In this document: positions 1 through 10,967 of the stretch, piece by piece | How the letters are laid out: each line of letters starts with the position of its first letter | How positions within the stretch are numbered: the first letter of the stretch is position 1 | From: Branchinecta lynchi | Lineage: Eukaryota; Arthropoda; Branchiopoda; Anostraca; Branchinectidae | Assembly: GCA_023053575.1 (NCBI GenBank) | Contig: JAKZAP010000018.1 | Location: forward strand, 13,544,202-13,608,201 | Direction: 5' to 3' | Length of the DNA: 64,000 nucleotides | Notes under the pieces: generated by a model | Databases searched by the model: none | The model's input: only the letters and a program-made list of their open reading frames with translations | What the model was told of the DNA's origin: nothing | Translations under genes and position numbers: made by a program

Positions 1-1080
1 GATACGCCCCCATGCCACCTCTGAATCTCCTGATCTCTTAGCCTATCTTTCACTAACTTAGCTACCTTACCTAGGGGGTAACCTGGTCCCACTCCATCAC
101 ACCACAAACCACCATAACCACAATCATCCAATATTTTTTTAATTTGCTGAGGCCAAGAATCCCTTTTCTTGCCCCCAAGTATTTCCAAATACGCCGCTTT
201 CAAAACTCTCACCCTTGGCAAACTCGTCACTTTCTCCCAATATCTTATCATTGCTACCAACCTACTATTCCGGAGCAACCCTAAACCTAAGTCCCCTGTA
301 ATTACTAGGCTATTTGTTCTCACGCTAACCCCTAATACCCTCTTAAAATATTGTAACTGTACACTCTCTAGCTTATCCCCCTTATGGAAGCCCCAAATCT
401 CGGATCCATAATGCATAGCTGATACTACTTTAGTTGAAAATAACTGCTTATGCATTTTAATATCCTTAATATCCCCTAAATGGCTTCCAGCAAGCGCATA
501 CGCACAACGCTTCCCTTTTCTCTCGCTAGCTTCTATTTGTTTACCAAACTTACCATTATACGAAAACCGAACACCTAAATAAACAAAATCATCCGTTATC
601 CCTATTTTCTCTCCATTAAACTTCACACTCTCACTCTCACTCACTCTTCCGCCCTTTCTAAACACCATCATTACAGACTTACTCACATTCAAACACAAGT
701 CTTATATTCGGAGGTATTCGTGGGTCCTATCCAACAGAAACTGCAACTTTTCGGGCGAATCCGCAAATAGCACCATATCGTCCGCAAACAACCAGGCACA
801 TAACTGACAAATATCCAGACTTACCACCGCCGCACCAGAATGTAACAAATACTCATGAAAATCATTAATGTAAAGCGAGAACAATTTAGGAGATAGGCAA
901 CACCCTTGTTTAACCCCTACGCTTAGAAAAAATGATCTAGAAAATTTACCTGCCACCTTCACTACAAACTTAGTCATTTCATACATCGAAACATAATTAT
1001 TTTGATTTTTCTACACATTTTACATATGCCTGCTACAATAAAAACATTTTGTTAGATCCATAGTAAAAATATGATCCTAG
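1..1080 (-). pseudogene. Non-LTR retrotransposon (LINE) reverse transcriptase, 3' fragment
   Basis: Read on the minus strand this encodes the palm and C-terminal part of a LINE reverse transcriptase. Near 1040-1060 a motif A-like DLTKCFY can be read. From about 986 down come GVKQGCCLSPKLFSLYINDF (motif B region) and LFADDMVLFAD (motif C, the FADD box with two metal-binding aspartates). The frame is broken by TAG/TAA codons around 1000-1020 and by a TAA at 702-704. Past that stop the same frame continues to base 1 with LINE-like sequence. It runs off the window edge, so the element end is not visible. The domain order and FADD box fit the RTE/CR1/L2/Jockey superclass; the clade cannot be set without alignment. 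The copy is inactive. Confidence 0.8.
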
Positions 1081-1969
1081 CCTCCCCATTTCGGGCGCTT
1101 CCAACCCGCGCCGCTAGATGAACCAGTGGTCGGATCGAGTCGTGGCTTCATCTTGGGTCTTGGGTGAGGGGGGGGGGGGGTAGACGATGTAAGTGCTAGA
1201 ATGCTTATGATATAACTCCTTAAAACATAAAAAGTCAAGTCCGAATCTGTAAACTCCTGTCGGGCGAACGGCAAAAGTGTTTTACCTCCGTAAATCCGGA
1301 TTTTGTTTTTAGTGGAATGTTCCTTGGAACAATCCACTATTGCGAGCGCTGTAGCAGCTTTTGGTTGCCGTTTTTCACCATATTTTGTAGCTCATAACTC
1401 GTGAACCGGAGTGCAAGTATCAAGTTGTGCCTGGAGGTCCCCCCCCCCCACCCACCCACCCGGAAATGGGCACAGATTGGCCAGTGAATAATGTTCATAT
1501 CTTGACCAGACCTGGACATAGGGCGATGAAATGCCTTGTACGTGTAGATCCTAGGGCTGGGAAATTACTTTTAAAGTTTCACCTACCCGACCCACCACGT
1601 CCAAGTGCAACTGGGTCCAGATTGCCCAGGAGTAAAGATTGATGTTACCGACAGGAGTCAACAGATTTGAAACTTGGTAGGTTTGTGAGCATTGGGATCT
1701 GTTTTCGTTTTTTGCGGGCCCCAAACACACACCCACTTTGTCCAGGGACATAATTGGGCCAAGATTGTCCATGAGTAAAGTTTTTGAACCGTGACTGGAA
1801 TCAAACTCTAAGCTGGTGCAGTCGAGGATATTTAGGTCTAGATATGCAATTGACGGGTCCCGACCCCCCCCCCCTCCCGTTCATGTGTAACTGGGTCCAG
1901 ATCTCATGTCAGTTAAGTTCGTCTATGGCATGTCTCAAGTTCCAATCTTGTATACTTGTGGATATAAAG
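1081..1969. other. Non-coding stretch with degenerate tandem repeats
   Basis: No gene is supported. Homopolymer G and C runs occur near 1166 and 1440, and phrases such as 'gggtccag' and 'gaaacttgg' recur from about 1420 to 1910. This resembles the degenerate tandem units of repeat family B elsewhere in the window. Short open frames on both strands here match nothing I know. Confidence 0.5.
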
Positions 1970-2135
1970 TGTAAAAAATTGTTCCGTATAAAGATTAAAG
2001 TTAACTGCAGTATTTGTTACTCAGATTATTCTTATCCCTACGCAGATAAGATTAATACCAAATAGGGATAAGGTGAATCCGAGTAGTAAATACTGCAGAT
2101 AACTTTAATCTTTATACGGAGAAAATTTTTACAGT
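1970..2135. repeat. Inverted repeat with arms of about 70 bp
   Basis: The left arm (about 1970-2040) and right arm (about 2064-2135) are reverse complements with a few mismatches. Both carry the run ccgtataaagattaaagtta and a ctgcagtattt core. The arms enclose only about 23 bases. The structure fits a small foldback element or MITE. No target-site duplication was identified. Confidence 0.7.
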
Positions 2136-2726
2136 GTACATGTATAGATGCGGATTTTGGTGTAACAACAACAAATAAGACCACGCTGCATATTTTAATC
2201 CTTAATGATCAGTTGGAAACTGGACGGTTTTGTCATATGATCGGTGATATGCCGTTTTTAATGAAGTTGTGACAAGGGGGGTATCAGGCACTAAAATGAT
2301 TTGGTTTTATAACACCTTTTATTACCTTGCTAATGGAAAAGAGGTTAAAAGTGTCGGACTGGCTAGCGAGACATTCAGTGTGAAAAATAGACCGTTTTTG
2401 CAAGAGTTTGAAGATCTTCTTTGGATTTCTAAATGCGGTTTGTGTACATTAAAAGATGAACTTGAAATTTCAAATTTGGTTATTTCAGCAATTTTTGGTT
2501 ATTGGTGATGTGAAACGTCTTGGTTCTAACGCTGTTTGTTTATAAGATGTGACAAACATTATACTTTCACACTCCATGTCTGAGAGCTTACGCACTCGTT
2601 TTAAATGCACTGGCAGACCTGTTTTCCTCTTTTTGTTTCTGTCTTTAAGCTGAACTTTTTTGCTATAAATTCGGAACAAATCTAGTATACTTTAAATATT
2701 CCTTCAGCCCAAGCTGACTGCGAATC
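2136..2726. other. Unannotated stretch
   Basis: AT-rich sequence between two inverted repeats. A 79-codon open frame at 2269-2508 has no recognisable domain or splice context, so I make no gene call. Confidence 0.4.
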
Positions 2727-2844
2727 ATATTTGACGATGCAAAATGGATAAGTCAGCTACATTTTATTAGAGCTATATTTCGGCCCTTCTTGGCAAAGCT
2801 CTAATAAAATGTAGCTGGGTTATCCGTTTTGCATCGTCAAATAT
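2727..2844. repeat. Near-perfect hairpin with 'cggcccttcttgg' loop
   Basis: Arms of about 48 bp (2727-2774 and 2797-2844) pair almost perfectly around a loop with atatttcggcccttcttggc. Parts of the same sequence recur at 31780-31870 and 63755-63822, and a reversed form lies near 49425-49460, so this is a dispersed family. Similar 'gaagggccgaaatat' motifs are common at ends of Penelope-like and LINE elements of invertebrates; assignment here is inference. Confidence 0.65.
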
Positions 2845-4135
2845 ACTAGTCTATTTTATTTTCGATGGTCTCTATTTTGTCACTTTTTTTGACGGACAGA
2901 TTTGTGATTTCATAGCTTTTCTTTACTTTTCATTCGGATCGCAAAAAGACGCTCTGCTTCTCTCGACAAATGTCGCCGGTGACGCATTTCGTAGTATTCT
3001 CTTTTTAGAAGAAAGGCGCGTCATTTATTTGGCGATTAGACTTCGAATTTTTGAGATTTGAAACATATTATAGGCTAGAATTTGTATGGTAAGTATAGTT
3101 AAAGTACCAGTACCAGCTGTCCTGGGTACAGGCGTTGGAAGCTTTCCTCTTTAGCGAAAGCTGAAATGAAAAGTTGAGGTTGTCAATTTATCGATAAAAA
3201 AAATTCGATTTCAAGAATAATTTCAGCTGTGTGCACTGTAAATACTTTTAAAACTGTTATATTCTTAGCTGGGAGGGGGTAGTGCAACCATTCATTTTTG
3301 TCGGTAAGAGCTAGTCGTATATTGTGACCAAGAAGTCATTGAAATGAGAGGTCTCCCCCCCCCCCCTGGCCTGAGTGCTTCGGGCCACCCCTGGCGTGAT
3401 AGACAGACAGTGAAAACATGCACAACTGCTTTGAGCAACGTATTCATTTCTTTATTTAAACATTACGGTTGTATAAACCTAGTCCCACGATTATGCATTT
3501 TCAGTTCTTACATAAAATCTTTTACGTAATGTCAACATATTTTCAGAAGCGCTCTCAGCATTTTCTGTTCTGAAATCTCAACAGAATGGTATCTAATAAT
3601 TGTTTAACTAGCACTTAAGAGTCAGCAGCTCGTGCTCAGTGTTCTGTAGGTGGAATTAAGAATCTCCCAGTTTCAAGAGATTCAGTTCCCCCTAGGAGAC
3701 ACGGAAATCATGTTAGTTCTAATTTCCGGGATTTTCTTGGTGCACTTCTCTACGGGGGTAAGATTTCGTTTGTTTACTTTCAGTGTTGTCGAAACGGAAC
3801 AGGGATTTGATTGCTTTTAATCATTAAACCACCAAACTGTTGCTTTACATCAGCAAGTTCAAATATTGCCATGGCAGACTGAACTTAGAATTCCAAGGGG
3901 ATAATACGCCAAAGTTAAGCGTGAGACATTGTGGTCCGCAGTGGAACAAGACCAGCAATTTCGACGGGACCCCAAAGGGGAATATTTATCGACCTCTTCA
4001 TCCAGGCTACAGGATCTTGTATTTTCAGCCTTCAGTAGTTTCCGCAAGCATGTTATTTATCGCTAATCAACCGCTCAACTAGACTCGTTACTGGATACCT
4101 TTCTTTCTTTATGCCCGCTCTGCTCCGGATTGCGA
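2845..4135. other. Unannotated stretch
   Basis: No exon, RNA gene or strong repeat is visible. Open frames are short and begin or end in low-complexity sequence such as the C run near 3354. Confidence 0.4.
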
Positions 4136-4146
4136 CGGTAATACTA

Positions 4147-4878
4147 GGATCGACTAAAACCAGGAAGGGAAGGGAACGCAAGAAAAGCAGGAAGTCATAC
4201 CAAACGAGGAAGGGCATACTAAAACCAGGAAGGCTGTCGCCAGAATTCAGAATTGGAAAGCCGCACCGTTCCCTTCCTCTGTTTAGTATTCTGAGGGGTC
4301 AGCAACTACCAATGGCGACTAAATTCCTCAGAGTCCAGCGAGGGGTCGGCAACTAAGATATTTCAAGTCCACCATTCCTTCCTCGTTTCGGTCCTTCGGT
4401 CGGCAACTACCAATGGCGACTAAATCCTCCGAGTCCAGTGAGGGCTCAACAACTAAGATATTTCAAGTCCACCATTCCTTCCTCGATTTAGTATATTCAG
4501 GGTACTAAAAATAGGAAGGAAATGGTGGACTTAACATATCTTAGTTGCCGACCCTTCACTGAACTCGGGGAATTAGTCGTCTACCGTCAGAACTAGAAAT
4601 GAAAAGGTGAATTACAGTTTGATATTTGCCGACCCCTCACTGATCTCAATGCCTACCCCTGCCAGGATTTTAATGGTGAACTTTGGGTTTGAAAAGTTGC
4701 CGACCCCTCAACGAATACTAAACAGAGGAAGGAAACGGTGTGGCTTTCCAATTTTGAATTCTGGCGACAGCCTTCCACGTTTTAATGTGCCCTTCCTGGT
4801 TTTAGTATGCCCTTCCTGGTTTTAGTATGCCTTCCTGCTTTTCTCGCGTCCCCTTCACTTCCTGGTTTTGATCGATCC
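4147..4878. mobile_element. Foldback element, copy 1, with target-site duplication
   Basis: A 732-bp palindromic element. The left end begins ggatcgactaaaaccaggaa and the right end is its reverse complement, with arms meeting near 4490. The interior is made of shared modules: 'accaggaagg', 'gaggggtcggcaact' and 'aagatatttcaagtccacc', each found in both orientations. It is flanked by identical cggtaatacta at 4136-4146 and 4879-4889. The same ends and modules occur in copy 2 at 51237-52185. There is no coding capacity, so it is non-autonomous. A duplication of about 9-11 bp would fit Mutator-like transposition; the superfamily is inference. Confidence 0.85.
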
Positions 4879-4889
4879 CGGTAATACTA

Positions 4890-5633
4890 CCTTATTTGTT
4901 CGAGATACCACTGCATCAATCTAGCCAGACACTGCTAGTCTAAACTCAGAGAATATTCTGATCCAATATGTCCTTTATCTCTGAATAAACCACACTTTAT
5001 AAGCTTTATCGAAGGATTTACACGACAAACACACAATACGATGTACCGAATTTAAACTTTTCACCCGATTCCGTTGGTACTGTCAACTAAACAAAAAAAC
5101 AAAGTAGATTGCTCGATTCAGCATATCAGTTTACCCTAAGATCGATATTCTGAACAATTATTGTTGAACAGTTATAAGAAATACCAAAATTTTAATTTTA
5201 CCAGATTCCGACCGGAAATCGTTCCGGCAGGAGAAGTAAGAAAACTATACTGCTCCAGCGTCTTTTCTTAACTCTATTTTAATCCGGTGACTAGGGGCGT
5301 CACTATCGGGGGGGGGGGGGGGGGGGGGAGTAGCCTAGCACTACCCCCTCGAAGAAAGAAAAAAGCTAATCGCGGCGCCAAGGCTGTATCCAGGGGGGGG
5401 GGTGTTAGGGGGTTGAACCCAGGGAAAGCCCAGTGTGGGGCTTGCAGTGCGTCCGAGGGTTACCAAGAAACTGAATTGATATCTACCTCGGACCTAGGCC
5501 GCTCTGGGTTCTCGAGCGTTTGAGACTTCAGGAATAGGATTCTCAGCCGCATGTTTCGAGCTTTCCAGATTGACAATTCTATCACGATTTGTTCTGTACC
5601 AATATCTCTTAATTCATGTAAAACTCAGGCCAT
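4890..5633. other. Unannotated stretch with long G runs
   Basis: No gene is supported. G homopolymers of about 19 and 9-10 bases lie near 5309 and 5392, followed by low-complexity sequence. Confidence 0.4.
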
Positions 5634-7066
5634 TTTTGGGATCCCAAAACGTAAGTGGAGGGATACCTATGACATCGTAAAAGTTGTCCGTCTGTCCGTC
5701 CGTCCGTCCGTCTGTCCGTCCGTCCGTCCGTCTGTAAGCACGATAACTCTCGAAGGGAATGAGATATTTTGATGAAACTTGGTGAGAAGGTTCGTTGGGT
5801 CGTCGGACCAGTCAAGTTCGTAGATGGGCTTTGTAGCTCTACATTTAGGGGTGGGGGAGGGGATTGAAATTAAGGGACAAACAAAATATTTTGAAACAGC
5901 TAATGTGATAGTCGATTATGGGGTAAGAAGACATGCTGAACACGATGGTGAAAACCATTTTGTCATCGGACAAGTAGTTCGCCCGGAATCCGGCCAAAAC
6001 CGGAAAGTTTGTTGAAAGTAAAAGTTTTATTTGAAGTTGATTAGATGTTCGATTAAGGGGTAGGAAGACATGCTGAAGACGATGGTGAAAATTATTTTCT
6101 CGACGGACAAGTATTTCGCCCGGAATCCGGCCCAAACCGGAAAGTTTGTTGAAAGTAAAAGTTTTATTTGAAATTGATTAGATGTTCGATTTAGGGGTAG
6201 GAAGACATGCTGAAGACGATGGTGAAAACTGTTTTCTCGATGGACAAGTATTTCGCCCGGAATCCGGCCCAAACCGGAAAGTTTGTTGAAAGTAAAAGTT
6301 TTATTTGAAGTTGATTAAATGTTCGATTTAGAGGTAGGGAGACATGCTGAAGACGATGGTGAAAACTATTTTCTCGACGGACAAGTATTTCGACCGGAAT
6401 CCGGCCCAAACCGGAAAGTTTGTCAAAATTAAAAGTTTAATTTGGAGTTGATTGGATGTTCGATTTAGGGCAAGAAGACATGCTGAACACTTATGTAAAA
6501 CAAGTTTCTACCCGACATGTAGTTCGTCCGGAATCCGGCCAAAACCGGAAAACTGTTGGAAGTCAAAGTTTTATTTCTAGTTGATTAGATAAGCGATTTA
6601 GGGGTAAGAAGAGATGCTGAGTCCCTGTGTGACAATCGTATTTTACCCGGACATATAGTTCGACCGAAATCCGGCTGGAATCGGAAAATTTGTTATAAGC
6701 TAAATTTCTATTTGAAGTTGATTAGATGTTCATTACTGGGGAAAGAAGATACCCTGATTTCGTCTTTGAGCTTTCTTTTTTCGCCGGACAAGTAGTTCTG
6801 GAGTTCGGCCGGAACCGGGAAATTGGCAGAAGTGGCAGGAAGTTTTCGTCAAAACAGATATGACTTATAGGGGTAAACACACATGCTGAATCCAAATCTG
6901 AACTTGATTCTCAGGTGATTAGCTATTTGGCCTTAATCTGTTTCTGAATTTTAATTGTAAAAATGTTCAAGGAGTCTGGCGAAGACTGGATCTGGCTAAG
7001 ACAAGACCCAGTTGTCTGGATCAGATATTGAATTTTTGGGATCCCATCGAAACCTTTGGTCTTGTT
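5634..7066 (+). mobile_element. Repeat family A, copy 1 (non-autonomous element)
   Basis: It starts with the palindrome tttgggatcccaaaa followed by 'cgtaagtggagggatacctatgacatc', a (tccg/tctg)n tract, and 'cgataactctcgaagggaatg'. It contains a block of 137-bp tandem repeats. It ends with a second 'gggatccca' and 'acctttggtcttgtt'. The same head-to-tail structure recurs at 59127-60374, 60536-61336 and, inverted, at 45902-47310, so this is a mobile unit. It encodes no protein; the open frames inside are repeats of the tandem unit. The superfamily is unknown. Confidence 0.75.
5905..6770 (+). repeat. Tandem array of ~137-bp units inside family A
   Basis: The phrase 'aagacatgctga' recurs at about 5928, 6065, 6203, 6340, 6477 and 6613, a period of 136-138 bp, with a more diverged last unit near 6745. 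Each unit carries 'gcccggaatccggcc..aaccggaaagttt' and 'gaagttgattagatgttcgattta'. Several minus-strand open frames of 70-96 codons with near-identical sequence arise from this array and are not genes. Confidence 0.85.
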
Positions 7067-8605
7067 GCTTGTGGCGTACAATTTTAAGGAAGTGTGAAGA
7101 AAAAAAAACGTGTCTGGGATCAGTTTGGTTAGCCAAAGTCCCAACCAGTGTTTACTGGGTCAAAAGATAGCACGCATTCGACAGCTGTCTGGTGAACAGT
7201 TCAAATAAAATTGGTCGACCAATTTTCGGAAGAAAAAAAAACAGGTTTCGATACCAGTCCGTACCTTACTCCTTTTTCTAGAAATGGCGAAACTTTATCG
7301 CGCATTGGTGACGAAATTCACATTACTCTTTGTTTAGTCCCCGGATGCCGGAGGGAGAGTGCGGTCCGGTTTTGAGTGCCACATGTACTGTAAGGTCTTA
7401 GTCTTGTCTTGGGCTGGCAGTTAAGTCGTGGCCGTCGTCGGCTTGAAGGAGCTGAGATATTTTGATCGAACTTGGTATGAGGATTCACTGGATCAAAGTA
7501 CAGGCCAAGTTCGTAGATGGGTCATCTAGCCAAATAATTAGAGGTAGGAGAGGGGGTTGGTAAAAACTGTGTTCTTAGGCTGAATCCGTATCTAACTTGC
7601 CGGACAAATGGTCCACGCGGAATCCGACCGAAACCAGAAATTTGGTTGAAACTCGAAGTTGTTTCTGAAGTCGATTAGAAACGGAAACGAGTATTAATAG
7701 TGTTTGTTTTTTTGTCCTTTGTTACATTTTTGCTATAGCCCTCGGGCTGCTTATAGCAATAAACTATCCATCTATCTATTCAGTGTCTTGGTAAGGAGAC
7801 ATGCTGAATCCAGTTTTGAACTTGATTTTCTTGACGGATAAGCTGGCAGAAGTTGCCAAAACTCGAAAATTTTGATCTAAAGGTTCACCTCCGGTCACTA
7901 TAGCTCTTTTGCTCTGCATACTGTTTGCTTCCCGATGAAAAATTTATCTCAAAATAGTACTATGAATTAGTACGAAAAAGTTGCATGCAGTACTAACGAT
8001 GCTACTACATGCTTCTACTTCAAGGCTACCGTATTACTGCATACTACTATATGCTACTATAAGCAAGACTGGATGCTACTGTGACAAGACAGGATGCTAC
8101 TGGATACTACTACATAAGATTGGACCAGTCTGAGACACATTAAATGATAGTATTCTTAGCTATTACATATTATTACATGCAAAGTTTTCGTACTACTGCC
8201 ATACTACTACTACAAATTTTTCATTGGGTAGGAGTACTGCTGAAATAAGGAATTAGTAGTAAAAGACTTATATATAGTAATACATATAGTAAACATGAAT
8301 GCTGAACCGATATCAGAACTTTGTTTTCTCATCTTATTAGTTGTTTGGCAGTAAGTTGTCAAAAAACACCAAAACAGTAAAAAAAAGAAGAAAATACTCA
8401 TTTTGTTTTTTGCCAGATTTGTGACGGACTTCTGGGTCGCGCGCCCCAAAACTCCGCGAGCTTCGAGTAAGAACTTTCTACTTTCTAGCGGCCCGAAAAC
8501 CTGCTAGAAAATTAGTCGTTCCCCAGAAACCCAAATGCAATTCCATAGCAAAGTAACACTTTGTAGGACGGGATGGTCCGATGCCTAAAATCCTTTCTTG
8601 TCGTA
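7067..8605. other. Degenerate family A sequence and simple repeats left of the Polinton
   Basis: From about 7430 to 7870 the sequence resembles family A ('gagatattttgatcgaacttgg', 'gaatccgaccgaaaccagaaa'). It is interrupted near 7690-7790 by a LINE-like 3' tail ending in catctatctatc. From about 7960 to 8240 there is a degenerate 'tactactgcatac' repeat. No gene is seen. Confidence 0.5.
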
Positions 8606-8611
8606 ATGGTG
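8606..8611. other. Left target-site duplication ATGGTG of the Polinton
   Basis: ATGGTG directly precedes the left TIR and is repeated after the right TIR at 21943-21948. A 6-bp duplication is the known signature of Maverick/Polinton integration. Confidence 0.95.
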
Positions 8612-9225
8612 AGTAGTTATATAAACCGGGTTCTGGCTCAACCTCCCCCCAATTTCAAAACCCCATTTTAACATCAATTTCTTAAATTTTAACATCCTTT
8701 TTACCAAATTATCCCCCTTTTTAAGAACATTTTTATTTTCTTACTTCCAAAATAAAGGATACAAGAAATGAGAATATTACCCTTTACTACATATAAAATA
8801 CTACAATATACTACTACTTCTTTTTTTTTTACATTTTTCATTTTTTATTCAAATATTACTGAGTAAACAGTTCTAAATCCACATATGTTTCTTTGTTCTT
8901 GTTTTCGCGTACAATAGGCTGCAAAACCAGATTTTTCTTTAAAAGTAATTCGTTAGCAATGGCATTATATTTCTGAGTTATAAACAAATCACAGGGTTTG
9001 TCATTATGATTAATAACTACAACCAACTTATCACCATATTTTGTCTTAGCAATTCTCATTTTAACAATAGTATATTTCAAACCTAACACTAGTTCTTCTT
9101 TCCTGATTGTCTCATTGTATTTATTCATTCTGATTGTATTCAAGACTTCCTTTGTGGACTCCATTTATTAGGGGATGATTTTATTAAATAAAAATCCAGA
9201 CTCACAAACTCACATACATATTTTT
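8612..9225. repeat. Left terminal inverted repeat of the Polinton (614 bp)
   Basis: It is the reverse complement of 21329-21942 without indels. The only difference I found is at 9200/21354. Similarity decays right after 9225. It begins with the AGT-type end typical of Polintons and contains a whole gene (8856-9164). Confidence 0.95.
8856..9164 (-). CDS. TIR-encoded 102-aa protein with TKYG motif, left copy
   Basis: A small protein of unknown function encoded entirely in the left TIR, so an identical copy exists at 21390-21698. Residues 28-51 form a strand-rich stretch around TKYGDKLVVVI (41-51), followed by FITQKYN at 61-67. Small proteins with a 'TK(Y/F)G' segment and a later 'FLP.R(Y/F)'-like segment recur in invertebrate Polintons and related elements. 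An OB-like nucleic-acid-binding role is possible but is inference only. The ATG lies in cccctaataaATGG. The A/T tract in the TIR downstream may serve 3' processing. Identical copies imply double dosage and protection from divergence by TIR homogenisation. Confidence 0.8.
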   Translation of the reverse strand: MESTKEVLNTIRMNKYNETIRKEELVLGLKYTIVKMRIAKTKYGDKLVVVINHNDKPCDLFITQKYNAIANELLLKKNLVLQPIVRENKNKETYVDLELFTQ

Positions 9226-10550
9226 GTTAATAATACCTAATGTAGCTTTTCTTTCATAATATATAACACAGTAAATATTATATGGTACAGGCTGAGCGTG
9301 TTTTAATGTTAAACTTATTTCAATATCAGCAGTTGTTCCATTATATATACTTGATTCGTGTTTGGAAACATCGAAACAGAATAGTGGATATACTTCTTTA
9401 AATTCTTCTATACTAACAACACTACCAGTATCAAATGCTAATTGTTTATAACCCAAATGTATGAACCTATTGTAAAGATTTGAGTATTTACATTTATCAT
9501 CGCTAAAATCACATTTAAGTGGTTCTTCAGGATATTTATCCCCATTAATTCTAAGTTCTATGTCTGTTAAATTCATATGATCAAACACCATATTATTCAT
9601 TAATTGATTGTTATGCTTTTCATTTTTCTGTAGCATCACAACTACTTTTGTTGGATTGTTTCTCTCAGATATAACTTTCCAAGTGTTTTCCTTATTCTGA
9701 CTAACATCACTTTTATAACTATTACATGCTTCCCACATCAGATTATGCTTTTTATCCTTAGCAAGATCCTTTTCTAATTCACTCATCATTTCGATACTAG
9801 GAGCTACAATAGGGATCTTCCAGGATAAATACTCGATTACTACTTTGAAATTAGTATTTCCATTTCTTATAATCATGTTGTTATCATCATTTCTTCTTAG
9901 AAATAATTTATGCGATGCACCTCTGAAGAATCGTTTGTTTCCTTTCAGAAATCCAAACAATTCTGATAATGGTAAATACATATTTACTAATTTACTGCTC
10001 TTTGTTCTGTTATATCTTTTTTCAAATCCTTTATTATAATTATTATTATTTCTCAAACTGACTGTTCCACCCCCTGCTGCAGCCCCTGCAGTAAACGAAG
10101 CAATAACAGGATTAATTTCTTTTCCTTGATTATAATCCTTATACCAGAAATGATTTCTTGCTGCACTTCTAGAATAATCATCAGAGTATTCAATCAACTT
10201 TGTAACGGTAGTTGTAATACCAACATGATTAATTTTTTCAACCGATTCATCGTTTATACATACTCAGCGGTACTGAATAAATTAAATCCATTATTCGTTA
10301 AAGTAGCAACATCGGTTGCAGCTATAGGAGTCCCATCTTCGTTTACTATTCTTACACTGACATCAAGATAACTTTCACTTGGATAAAACCAGGAATCTAA
10401 TTTCTTTGTTACGAATTCAAACTCTGATTTATTAGATACATTCACATCTGTTTCTCGAATTTCTTTAAATTCATATTTAACCACTGTATCATCCACAAGC
10501 GGTTCGTCAAATATGTTCCATTGCGGACTGATAACTTTATTTACCGCCAT
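9202..10550 (-). pseudogene. Major capsid protein (double jelly-roll), frame-broken
   Basis: Two reading frames form one gene: 10254-10550 (98 aa, ATG in atataaATGG) and 9202-10197 onward (over 331 aa). The first ends at TAA 10254-10256 just after FNLFSTAEY. The coding sense continues without gap in the -1 frame from about 10260, and the second part has no ATG or TAAATG start of its own. Order and features (FNLFSTAEY, then IEYSDDYSRSAARN, then LPLSELFGF) fit the Polinton major capsid protein, which builds an icosahedral shell from pseudo-hexameric trimers. Combined length is about 440-450 residues, near the family norm. No slippery heptamer is evident at the junction, so a one-base loss or sequencing error is likelier than programmed shifting. 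Confidence 0.82.
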
Positions 10551-10580
10551 TTATATAAGAAAGAAATTATTAAATAAAAC

Positions 10581-10937
10581 TTATTTCAGAATCTTTAATC
10601 CATTTCCAGTCATTAACGTTTTGATCAAGTCCTGACTTCTTTGATTTAAAATCCTTTTATTTGTACCGATAAGATCCTTCATCGATTTTTTGTTTCCAAT
10701 TACATCAATGAGTTCCTTCTTGTTTACATCGATCAGATCTTTCCCATATTCTATTGCTCTGTTTTTCAACAACTCAAATCTCGGTTTAATAATATTATTA
10801 TACATTGACATAGCCCCATCTTTTATTTGTTTTGCTGACGTTTGAAATAACTGGGAATTAACAATGTTTTTGAATACACTACCGATTCCACTTCCATACT
10901 GCCTTTTATAAAGTAATCGCTTATTATTAATCAACAT
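10581..10937 (-). CDS. Putative small virion protein (118 aa), adenovirus pVI/pX-like position
   Basis: A basic protein starting in ctataaATGTTG. The N-terminus has KRQYGSGIGSVFKNIV (11-26), a glycine-led amphipathic segment like those of Polinton proteins compared with adenovirus pVI/pX. The rest is rich in Lys, Ile and Asn with predicted helices. It lies between the two capsid genes, 30 bp from each, which supports a virion role. No catalytic motif is visible. The assignment rests on size, charge and context; sequence alone does not prove homology. Confidence 0.6.
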   Translation of the reverse strand: MLINNKRLLYKRQYGSGIGSVFKNIVNSQLFQTSAKQIKDGAMSMYNNIIKPRFELLKNRAIEYGKDLIDVNKKELIDVIGNKKSMKDLIGTNKRILNQRSQDLIKTLMTGNGLKILK

Positions 10938-10967
10938 TTATAGGTAAATAATTTTATTTCACTAATC

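Noticed and set aside
5845..6409. Three overlapping minus-strand frames with near-identical proteins (start MGRIP)
   Set aside because: They are translations of the 137-bp tandem unit of family A; period and frame coincide.
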